DNA of 6,756 bases, taken from contig DGOD01000355.1 of assembly GCA_002389265.1 (NCBI GenBank), forward strand, positions 5,968-12,723, in the 5' to 3' direction. Shown here in pieces: positions 1 to 5,582 of the stretch (the stretch's first letter is position 1; each line of letters begins with the position of its first letter). The notes under the pieces are model-generated. The model made no database searches and had not been told where the DNA came from. It worked only from the letters and a program-made list of their open reading frames with translations. Source of the stretch: Gammaproteobacteria bacterium UBA4475. GTDB lineage: Bacteria; Pseudomonadota; Gammaproteobacteria; Pseudomonadales; Azotimanducaceae. Both the position numbers and the translations under genes were made by a program.

Positions 1-336
1 CCATTGGCTATCCAGAAAGCTATGGAAGCTGCCCGTCGTAACATGATCCATGTTGATCTGAAAGGAACAACAATTCAGTATCCGATTTCGGCACGCCACG
101 GCGCATCAAAGATTTTTATGCAGCCAGCATCTGACGGTACCGGTGTCATTGCCGGTAAGACTATGCGAGCGGTATTGGAAGTAGCCGGTGTACATAACGT
201 TCTGGCGAAGTGTTACGGCTCGACCAATCCTGTGAATGTTGTTCGCGCAACGTTTAAAGGTTTACAAACCATGCGGGCACCCGAGTCAATTGCTGAAAAG
301 CGTGGCTTGACCGTTGATGAAATGATGGGCAAGTAG
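1..336 (+). CDS. rpsE: 30S ribosomal protein S5, 3' part (5' end outside window)
   Basis: S5 is a small-subunit protein near the decoding region, involved in translational accuracy and 30S assembly. The reading frame is already open at base 1 and gives 111 residues ending at TAG 334-336. The first visible residues ([14 protein letters not shown]) match E. coli S5 from about Pro57 as I recall it, so about 56 N-terminal residues, including most of the double-stranded-RNA-binding-like domain, lie upstream. The visible part carries the C-terminal domain with recognisable blocks [26 protein letters not shown] and [13 protein letters not shown]. The TTG at 4-6 is an internal Leu codon, not a start. 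rpmD follows after 3 nt, as expected inside the spc operon. Identity is certain from sequence and context; only the 5' end is unseen. Confidence 0.98.
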   Translation, partial: PLAIQKAMEAARRNMIHVDLKGTTIQYPISARHGASKIFMQPASDGTGVIAGKTMRAVLEVAGVHNVLAKCYGSTNPVNVVRATFKGLQTMRAPESIAEKRGLTVDEMMGK

Positions 337-339
337 ACA

Positions 340-528
340 ATGGCTAACGAAAATACAATTAAGGTGACGTTGACCAAGAGTACGATCGGTCGACTGAAGA
401 ATCATAAGGCCTGCGTGAAAGGTCTTGGTTTGAGAAAAATTCACCAGACCGTTGAGGTCATCGATACACCAGCGAATCGCGGCATGATCAATAAAGTGTC
501 GTACATGGTTAGCGTCGAAGGCAACTAG
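340..528 (+). CDS. rpmD: 50S ribosomal protein L30
   Basis: L30 is a small large-subunit protein. The 62-residue product is close in length to E. coli L30 (59) and shows the typical pattern: [20 protein letters not shown], then [12 protein letters not shown] and [16 protein letters not shown]. The ATG start lies 3 nt after the rpsE stop with no convincing Shine-Dalgarno sequence, so translation is probably coupled to rpsE termination. The N-terminus is about three residues longer than in E. coli. The position between rpsE and rplO is the standard spc-operon order. Confidence 0.97.
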   Translation: MANENTIKVTLTKSTIGRLKNHKACVKGLGLRKIHQTVEVIDTPANRGMINKVSYMVSVEGN

Positions 529-539
529 GAGCTTCGAAG

Positions 540-974
540 ATGCGTTTAAATACATTAAAGCCAGCTGCAGGCAGTAAGCATGCAGCTAAGCGAGTTGGTC
601 GCGGTATCGGTAGTGGTACGGGTAAGACTGCCGGTCGTGGCCATAAAGGCCAGAAGTCTCGATCAGGCGGCGGCATTCGTCCAGGGTTCGAGGGCGGTCA
701 GCAGCCTTTACAGGCGCGTTTACCGAAATTCGGCTTCACTTCAAGAATGGCTAAGGTCATGGCGGAAGTGACCTTGTCCGAATTATGCAAAGTGAATGCC
801 GACGTCATCGATTTGCAAGCGTTAAAGGATGCAGATTTGATTAAAGAGAGTATGATGCGCGCCAAAGTCATGCTGTCTGGTGAGATAAACAAGGCCGTCA
901 CTCTCAAGGGAATTGGCGTAACCAAAGGCGCGCGGGCAGCTATTGAAGCTGCTGGCGGCAAGATAGAAGAGTAA
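540..974 (+). CDS. rplO: 50S ribosomal protein L15
   Basis: L15 is a 23S rRNA-binding protein that joins late in 50S assembly. The product is 144 residues, the same length as E. coli L15. The basic, glycine-rich N-terminal extension is visible ([20 protein letters not shown], residues 20-39), followed by the [14 protein letters not shown] block and LPKFGF at about residues 61-66, and the C-terminal globular domain ending [15 protein letters not shown]. The ATG at 540 is preceded by AGGAG at 527-531 with 8 nt spacing; this site overlaps the rpmD stop codon. secY follows after 10 nt. Confidence 0.98.
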   Translation: MRLNTLKPAAGSKHAAKRVGRGIGSGTGKTAGRGHKGQKSRSGGGIRPGFEGGQQPLQARLPKFGFTSRMAKVMAEVTLSELCKVNADVIDLQALKDADLIKESMMRAKVMLSGEINKAVTLKGIGVTKGARAAIEAAGGKIEE

Positions 975-984
975 CTGGCCCCCT

Positions 985-2316
985 ATGGCAACATCAGTCG
1001 CCCAGAGAAAGAAAGCAGCGCCCGCTACGGGTGGTGGCTTAACTGAACTAAAACAGCGTCTCTGGTATGTGCTGCTGGCGATTATTGTCTATCGGGTGGG
1101 CAGTCACATCCCGATACCAGGTATCGACCCTGAGCGACTGCGTTCGCTGTTCGATCAGAACCAAGGTGGCATCTTAGACCTGTTTAATATGTTCTCGGGT
1201 GGCGCGCTGGAAAGAATGAGTATATTTGCGTTGGGTATCATGCCGTACATATCGGCATCTATTATCACCCAGCTGTTAGTGGCAACAACACCGTCACTAC
1301 AGCAGTTACGCAAAGAAGGCGATGCCGGGCGCCGCAAAATTTCGCAGTACACGCGCTACGGCACGCTGGTATTGGCGACAGTACAAGGTTTGGCTATGAG
1401 TAGCGGGTTGGCCTCCCAGGGTTTGTCATACTCAGGGAATTTTGCGTTTCACTTTGTAGCGGTGTCGACGCTCGTAACAGGTGCAATGTTTTTGATGTGG
1501 CTGGGTGAACAGGTCACTGAACGGGGTGTTGGTAATGGCATTTCGATCATTATATTTGCGGGTATTGTGTCAGGCTTTCCCAGTGCGATTGGCCAGTCCT
1601 TCGAGCAGGCAAGACAAGGTGAGATAGCTATCCTCGGGTTGCTAGGAATAGCGGTATTAGCGGTATTTGTGGTTGCGTTTGTCGTGTTTGTCGAGCGAGG
1701 TCAGAGACGAATTACGATTAACTATGCGCGGCGCCAACAGGGCCGTAAGTTGTACCAGGCGCAATCGAGCCACTTACCACTGAAGGTGAATATGGCCGGT
1801 GTGATTCCAGCGATCTTCGCCAGTAGTTTATTGCTGTTCCCAGCTTCGATTGGCCAGTGGTTTGGTCAGTCACCGGGCATGGAATGGTTACAAGATATTA
1901 GTTTGCAGATAGCACCGGGGCAGCCGTTGAATCTGATTTTGTTCTCAGCGGGCATTATCTTTTTCTGCTTTTGGTACACAGCAATCATGTTTAATCCGAA
2001 GGAAGTCGCAGACAACCTGAAGAAGTCAGGGGCGTTTATCCCTGGATATAGGCCGGGTGAGCAAACGGCTAAGCACATTGACACTATATTGACGCGTTTA
2101 ACGTTGTTTGGTGCCTTGTATATGACCAGCGTGTGTTTGTTGCCGCAGATATTGGTAGTCCAGTTGAATGTGACTTTCCAACTCGGCGGAACAGCTCTGT
2201 TGATTGTGGTAGTAGTGGTGATGGATTTCTGGGCTCAGGTGCAAACTCACTTGATGTCCCATCAATATGAATCGCTGATGAAGAAATCCAACTTACAGAA
2301 TTTTGGACGTCAATAA
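985..2316 (+). CDS. secY: Protein translocase channel subunit SecY
   Basis: SecY forms the protein-conducting channel of the SecYEG translocon in the inner membrane, working with SecA or the ribosome. The product is 443 residues, as in E. coli. Hydrophobic stretches fit ten transmembrane helices at about 24-42, 77-97, 121-140, 153-174, 183-203, 214-236, 271-293, 315-336, 371-392 and 397-417. The plug region is at about 60-74 ([19 protein letters not shown]). The cytosolic C4 loop carries RRQQGRK (249-255) and the C5 loop carries [11 protein letters not shown] with Arg356, corresponding to the functionally critical Arg357 of E. coli. The start ATG has only a weak, distant purine run (965-971), so coupling to rplO translation is likely. 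Its place between rplO and rpmJ is standard. Confidence 0.98.
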   Translation: MATSVAQRKKAAPATGGGLTELKQRLWYVLLAIIVYRVGSHIPIPGIDPERLRSLFDQNQGGILDLFNMFSGGALERMSIFALGIMPYISASIITQLLVATTPSLQQLRKEGDAGRRKISQYTRYGTLVLATVQGLAMSSGLASQGLSYSGNFAFHFVAVSTLVTGAMFLMWLGEQVTERGVGNGISIIIFAGIVSGFPSAIGQSFEQARQGEIAILGLLGIAVLAVFVVAFVVFVERGQRRITINYARRQQGRKLYQAQSSHLPLKVNMAGVIPAIFASSLLLFPASIGQWFGQSPGMEWLQDISLQIAPGQPLNLILFSAGIIFFCFWYTAIMFNPKEVADNLKKSGAFIPGYRPGEQTAKHIDTILTRLTLFGALYMTSVCLLPQILVVQLNVTFQLGGTALLIVVVVVMDFWAQVQTHLMSHQYESLMKKSNLQNFGRQ

Positions 2317-2334
2317 GACGATTGGAGCATATAG

Positions 2335-2448
2335 ATGAAAGTAAGAGCTTCAGTAAAGAAGATGTGTCGGAACTGCCGAGTGATCCGACGTAAAGGTGCT
2401 GTCAGAATAATCTGTTCAGAACCACGGCATAAGCAGCGTCAAGGTTAG
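2335..2448 (+). CDS. rpmJ: 50S ribosomal protein L36 (37 codons)
   Basis: L36 is the smallest 50S protein, binding 23S rRNA late in assembly. The 37-residue product starts [20 protein letters not shown] and ends EPRHKQRQG, a clear L36 sequence. The zinc-ribbon ligands Cys11, Cys14, Cys27 and His32 are all present, so this is the zinc-binding form. The ATG has a GGAG at 2324-2327 with 7 nt spacing. It lies 18 nt after secY and 34 nt before rpsM, the usual end of the spc operon. One residue is absent relative to the 38-residue E. coli protein, between Cys27 and the proline before the His ligand. Confidence 0.98.
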   Translation: MKVRASVKKMCRNCRVIRRKGAVRIICSEPRHKQRQG

Positions 2449-2482
2449 TCGACGCCATACGGTATTTGATAGGAGCGTTTGA

Positions 2483-2839
2483 ATGGCTCGTTTAGCTGGG
2501 ATTAATATTCCCGATAACAAGCATGCAGTAATATCCCTCACTTATATTTTTGGTATAGGGCGTAAGACTGCCCGTGACCTTTGTGCTGAGGCAGGTGTTA
2601 ATCCGACCGCGAAAGTTCAGGATCTGTCGGAAGACGATCTCGATAAGTTGCGTGCTGAAATTACCAAGCTGTCTGTCGAAGGTGACTTGCGGCGTGGTAT
2701 TCAGTTGAACATCAAGCGCCTGCTTGATTTGGGTTGTTACCGCGGGATTCGTCATCGACGTAACCTGCCCGTAAATGGCCAGCGAACTAAAACGAATGCT
2801 CGTACGCGTAAGGGTCCAACTCGACCTATCCGCAAGTAA
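2483..2839 (+). CDS. rpsM: 30S ribosomal protein S13
   Basis: S13 sits in the head of the 30S particle, contacts the 50S subunit through intersubunit bridges and, by its C-terminal tail, the P-site tRNA. The product is 118 residues, as in E. coli. The N-terminal block [13 protein letters not shown], the helix-two-turn-helix region around [10 protein letters not shown] (21-30) and the signature [20 protein letters not shown] (84-103) are visible, with the basic tail [10 protein letters not shown]. The ATG follows AGGAG (2471-2475) with 7 nt spacing. In E. coli the mRNA around this start forms the S4-binding alpha-operon pseudoknot; here only 34 nt separate it from rpmJ. Confidence 0.98.
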   Translation: MARLAGINIPDNKHAVISLTYIFGIGRKTARDLCAEAGVNPTAKVQDLSEDDLDKLRAEITKLSVEGDLRRGIQLNIKRLLDLGCYRGIRHRRNLPVNGQRTKTNARTRKGPTRPIRK

Positions 2840-2879
2840 CGAATTAACAAAAAACCAAATTTAAAGCGAAGTGACTGAT

Positions 2880-3278
2880 ATGTCTGATACAGAAACGACT
2901 CCAGCTCCAGCCAAGCGCAAAGGTAAGCGTCAGGTTGTTGATGGTTTGGCTCATATCCATGCATCTTTCAATAACACCATTATCACCATTACTGACCGCC
3001 AAGGTGGAGCGCTTTCTTGGGCGACAGCGGGTGGTTCAGGTTTTAGAGGTGCACGAAAGAGTACGCCTTTCGCCGCTCAGGTTGCCGCAGAACGTGCTGG
3101 TACTGCTGCGTTAGACTATGGTTTGCAGAATCTTGAAGTATACGTTAAGGGACCAGGACCCGGTCGTGAAGCCGCCGTGCGGGCACTGAACTCTGTGGGG
3201 TACAAGATCACGAACATTACGGATGTAACCCCTATCCCCCACAATGGTTGCAGACCACCCAAGAAACGTCGGGTGTAA
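2880..3278 (+). CDS. rpsK: 30S ribosomal protein S11
   Basis: S11 lies on the 30S platform near the mRNA exit region and binds 16S rRNA. With the ATG at 2880 the product is 132 residues (E. coli 129). The core is unmistakable: [19 protein letters not shown] (24-42), [35 protein letters not shown] and the C-terminal [19 protein letters not shown]. Asn122-Gly123 match the Asn-Gly site that becomes isoaspartate in E. coli S11. An in-frame GTG at 2871 would add three residues (MTD). I prefer 2880 because the purine-rich GAAGTGA at 2868-2874 is well placed for it, while the GTG lies inside that element. The N-terminal 15 or so residues are variable in this family. Confidence 0.95.
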   Translation: MSDTETTPAPAKRKGKRQVVDGLAHIHASFNNTIITITDRQGGALSWATAGGSGFRGARKSTPFAAQVAAERAGTAALDYGLQNLEVYVKGPGPGREAAVRALNSVGYKITNITDVTPIPHNGCRPPKKRRV

Positions 3279-3294
3279 TTGAGGAACTAATAAA

Positions 3295-3915
3295 ATGGCC
3301 AGATATATCGGACCAACGTGTAAGCTCGCGCGACGAGAAGGGACTGACCTTTATCTCAAGAGTGGCGTGCGTCCCCTTGAGTCAAAGTGCAAAATGGAAA
3401 GCACACCAGGCATGCATGGAGCACGTCGCGGTCGCCTCTCGGACTACGCGGTCCAGTTACGTGAAAAGCAAAAAGTACGTCGTATCTACGGTGTTCTCGA
3501 GAAGCAATTCCGAAACTACTACAAGCGAGCTGACCGTCAGAAAGGCGCTACCGGCGAAAATTTGTTGGTGATCCTCGAACGTCGTCTGGATAACGTAGTT
3601 TATCGTATGGGCTTCGGTTCAACCCGCGCAGAAAGTCGTCAACTTGTTTCGCACAAGTCGATTTTAGTGAATGGCAACGTGATCAACATTCCCTCATACC
3701 AAGTTGAGGTCGGTGACACTGTGACTGTTCGTGAAAGGTCCCGCAATCAATTGCGTATTCAGGGTGCTTTGGCGCTGAACTCGAATCGATCAGCATGCGA
3801 ATGGATTCAAGTTAATAGTGATAAAATGGAAGGCGTCTTTAGAAGCTTCCCTGAGCGTGAAGAGCTACCTGCAGAAATCAATGAAAGTCTTATTGTGGAA
3901 CTGTACTCGAAGTAA
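3295..3915 (+). CDS. rpsD: 30S ribosomal protein S4
   Basis: S4 is a primary 16S rRNA-binding protein that nucleates 30S assembly; in E. coli it is also the autogenous repressor of the alpha operon. The product is 206 residues, the same as E. coli. The N-terminal domain shows [20 protein letters not shown] and [20 protein letters not shown] (55-74). The S4 RNA-binding domain spans about 96-158 ([12 protein letters not shown], then [11 protein letters not shown]). The C-terminus [12 protein letters not shown] matches the family end. Cys9 and Cys32 remain, but the other two ligands of the zinc-binding S4 form are absent, so zinc binding is not expected. The ATG follows GAGGA (3281-3285) with 9 nt spacing, 16 nt after the rpsK stop. 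Confidence 0.98.
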   Translation: MARYIGPTCKLARREGTDLYLKSGVRPLESKCKMESTPGMHGARRGRLSDYAVQLREKQKVRRIYGVLEKQFRNYYKRADRQKGATGENLLVILERRLDNVVYRMGFGSTRAESRQLVSHKSILVNGNVINIPSYQVEVGDTVTVRERSRNQLRIQGALALNSNRSACEWIQVNSDKMEGVFRSFPEREELPAEINESLIVELYSK

Positions 3916-3916
3916 T

Positions 3917-3932
3917 CGGGCGATTTAGCCCG
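3917..3932 (+). other. Small hairpin just after rpsD, no U-tract
   Basis: CGGGC (3917-3921) pairs perfectly with GCCCG (3928-3932) around the 6-nt loop GATTTA, starting one base after the rpsD stop codon. A G-U pair could extend it by one. The following bases (GTCCTGGA) are not U-rich, so it is not a standard intrinsic terminator. It could be an mRNA stability or processing element, or a chance structure. Confidence 0.5.
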
Positions 3933-3951
3933 GTCCTGGACAGTGATGCTC

Positions 3952-3984
3952 ATTAAGCAAATTTAACGAGTCCAATTAAGCAAA
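3952..3984 (+). repeat. Perfect 10-nt direct repeat in the rpsD-rpoA spacer
   Basis: ATTAAGCAAA occurs at 3952-3961 and again at 3975-3984, a period of 23 nt, both inside the 89-nt spacer before rpoA. No known binding site is recognised. It may be a local duplication or a binding site used twice; function is unknown. Confidence 0.55.
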
Positions 3985-4004
3985 GTTCTTTAAAAGGTAT
4001 AAGT

Positions 4005-5006
4005 ATGGCCCATTCGTCATTAGAGTTTTTAACGCCAAAACATATTCAGGTAGAGCAGCTCAGCGAGACGCGCGCGACTGTGATCTTGGAGCCGTTAGAG
4101 CGTGGCTTTGGTCACACTCTTGGCAACGCCCTGCGTCGAATCCTATTGTCTTCCATGCCTGGTTGCGCGATCGTCGAAGCTGAAATCGATGGTGTTTTGC
4201 ACGAGTACAGTACACTGGAAGGCGTCCAAGAAGACGTCATCGAGATTTTGTTGAACCTGAAAGGTGTCGCAATCCGATTGAATTCAAGTGACGAGGTTGA
4301 ATTGCATCTCGACAAAAAAGGTCCTGGCGCAGTTACTGCCGGTGATTTTATACTTGACCATGACGTGGAGATAACCAATCCAGATCACGTGATTGCGACG
4401 CTGAACGACACTGGCCACTTGAAAATGATCGTTAAGGTCGGTCGCGGTCGCGGCTATGAACCTGCTGACGTCAGAATGCTAGATGAAGAGCGTGAACGCG
4501 TCATCGGCAGCCTGTTGCTCGATGCTTCTTACAGTCCAATTCGTCGTGTGGCCTACAAAGTCGATAGTGCCCGGGTTGAGCAACGTACAGACCTTGATAA
4601 ACTGATTATCGATCTCGAAACCAATGGCACGATTGATCCAGAGGAAGCTATTCGTCGGGCTGCCACCATTCTTCAGCAGCAGGTTACTGTATTTGTTGAT
4701 CTGGAGAGTGAGAGCGAGCCAGAAGTTATCGAGCATGAAGACGAAATTGATCCGATTTTATTACGTCCGGTTGATGACTTAGAATTAACAGTTCGCTCTG
4801 CGAATTGTTTAAAGGCAGAGAATATCTACTACATCGGTGATTTGATCCGACGTACAGAGGTTGAGCTGTTAAAAACCCCGAACCTAGGTAAGAAGTCTCT
4901 GACAGAGATCAAGGACGTCCTCGCATCCAGGGGCCTATCTTTGGGTATGCGTTTAGAAAACTGGCCACCGTCCAGCTTACGTGGTGATGACCGGTTATTG
5001 GGTTAA
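4005..5006 (+). CDS. rpoA: DNA-directed RNA polymerase subunit alpha
   Basis: The alpha dimer is the scaffold for RNA polymerase assembly, and its C-terminal domain contacts UP elements and transcription activators. The product is 333 residues (E. coli 329). The N-terminal domain (about 1-233) contains [20 protein letters not shown], with Arg45 at the position needed for beta-subunit assembly in E. coli. An acidic linker ([14 protein letters not shown], about 234-247) leads to the C-terminal domain (about 249-323), in which Arg264 in [11 protein letters not shown] matches the DNA-contacting Arg265 of E. coli; [11 protein letters not shown] is also conserved. The tail after NWPPSSL is a few residues longer than in E. 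coli and ends RGDDRLLG. The ATG follows AAAAGG (3992-3997) with 7 nt spacing. It lies in its standard place between rpsD and rplQ, but with unusually long flanking spacers. Confidence 0.98.
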   Translation: MAHSSLEFLTPKHIQVEQLSETRATVILEPLERGFGHTLGNALRRILLSSMPGCAIVEAEIDGVLHEYSTLEGVQEDVIEILLNLKGVAIRLNSSDEVELHLDKKGPGAVTAGDFILDHDVEITNPDHVIATLNDTGHLKMIVKVGRGRGYEPADVRMLDEERERVIGSLLLDASYSPIRRVAYKVDSARVEQRTDLDKLIIDLETNGTIDPEEAIRRAATILQQQVTVFVDLESESEPEVIEHEDEIDPILLRPVDDLELTVRSANCLKAENIYYIGDLIRRTEVELLKTPNLGKKSLTEIKDVLASRGLSLGMRLENWPPSSLRGDDRLLG

Positions 5007-5018
5007 GCAGCATTGGTG

Positions 5019-5054
5019 TGTACCGGGCGACTGAACGTGATACTCGCTGGTACA
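5019..5054 (+). other. Imperfect hairpin in the rpoA-rplQ spacer
   Basis: TGTACC (5019-5024) pairs with GGTACA (5049-5054). After a single bulged G at 5025, GGCGA (5026-5030) pairs with TCGCT (5044-5048) including one G-U pair, closing a 13-nt loop. That gives 11 base pairs with one bulge. No U-tract follows, so it is not a typical terminator. It sits 12 nt after the rpoA stop and 43 nt before the rplQ start. A processing site or regulatory leader is possible, but I do not recognise a described motif. Confidence 0.5.
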
Positions 5055-5097
5055 AATTATTCAGATTGTTATAGATAGTAATTCAGGAACTTAGGTC

Positions 5098-5499
5098 ATG
5101 CGCCATAGAAAGAGCGGTAGACAATTAAATCGAAATACATCGCACCGTAAAGCGATGTTTAAAAATATGGCTTGCTCGTTGTTCGAGCATGAAGTCATCA
5201 GAACCACAGTGCCAAAGGCGAAAGAACTGCGTCGGGTTACTGAACCGATGATTACCATTGCGAAAGTTGATTCAGTCGCGAATCGTCGATTGATTTTCGC
5301 TCGGACTGGCAGTAAGGCAATGGTGGGTAAGCTATTCACAGAAATTGGCCCAAGGTATGCAGAGCGCCCAGGCGGCTACACTCGAATTTTGAAGTGTGGA
5401 TTCCGTACCGGTGACAAAGCACCTATGGCGTTTGTGGAAATGGTCGATCGTCCGATACCCGACTTCGACAATGTCGAAGAGATAGATGACGACGAGTAG
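5098..5499 (+). CDS. rplQ: 50S ribosomal protein L17
   Basis: L17 is a 50S protein near the peptide exit side of the large subunit. The product is 133 residues (E. coli 127). The signature [20 protein letters not shown] opens the protein, followed by [20 protein letters not shown] and [20 protein letters not shown]. The C-terminal tail (about 118-133, [16 protein letters not shown]) is strongly acidic; this end is variable in the family. The ATG has AGGA at 5085-5088 with 9 nt spacing; the closer TTAGG (5091-5095) is too near to serve well. It is the last gene of the alpha operon and is followed 37 nt later by an intrinsic terminator. Confidence 0.98.
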   Translation: MRHRKSGRQLNRNTSHRKAMFKNMACSLFEHEVIRTTVPKAKELRRVTEPMITIAKVDSVANRRLIFARTGSKAMVGKLFTEIGPRYAERPGGYTRILKCGFRTGDKAPMAFVEMVDRPIPDFDNVEEIDDDE

Positions 5500-5536
5500 C
5501 TCGAAGTCTAATTAATGAATAAGCGTCAAATAAAGT

Positions 5537-5564
5537 AAAAAGACCGGGCATTCCCGGTCTTTTT
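5537..5564 (+). terminator. Strong intrinsic terminator after rplQ, probably bidirectional
   Basis: AAAAAGACCGGG (5537-5548) pairs perfectly with CCCGGTCTTTTT (5553-5564) around the 4-nt loop CATT. The stem has a GC-rich core and ends in a run of five T on the + strand. The A run at 5537-5541 would give the matching U run on the opposite strand, so it could work both ways. It lies 37 nt after the rplQ stop and only 18 nt before the next start codon. Confidence 0.93.
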
Positions 5565-5569
5565 GCGTC

Positions 5570-5574
5570 AGGAG
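5570..5574 (+). promoter_or_regulatory. Shine-Dalgarno sequence deciding the aminotransferase start
   Basis: AGGAG lies 8 nt before the ATG at 5583 and directly after the terminator stem. It is the only good ribosome binding site at the 5' end of the open frame and supports this start over the internal ATG at 5619, which would cut into the conserved GPGP motif. Confidence 0.8.
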
Positions 5575-5582
5575 TAGCGCCG

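Noticed and set aside
2457..2465. Short palindrome ATACGGTAT before rpsM
   Set aside because: There is only one central base, so it cannot fold into a hairpin, and it is too short to call an operator.
286..2964. Several open frames on the minus strand (for example 286-555, 698-961, 1155-1352, 1866-2084, 2492-2755, 2752-2964)
   Set aside because: All lie opposite clearly identified ribosomal protein or secY genes, have no recognisable protein features and no supporting ribosome binding site; they are shadows of real genes.
3248..3571. A 107-codon + strand frame overlapping the rpsK end and rpsD
   Set aside because: It is out of frame with rpsD, which is certain, and its product resembles no known family.
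3975..4003. Possible promoter for rpoA with TATAAG at 3998-4003
   Set aside because: The element directly abuts the start codon, the position 17 nt upstream (ATTAAG) is a poor -35, and the same bases are explained as the spacing between ribosome binding site and ATG.
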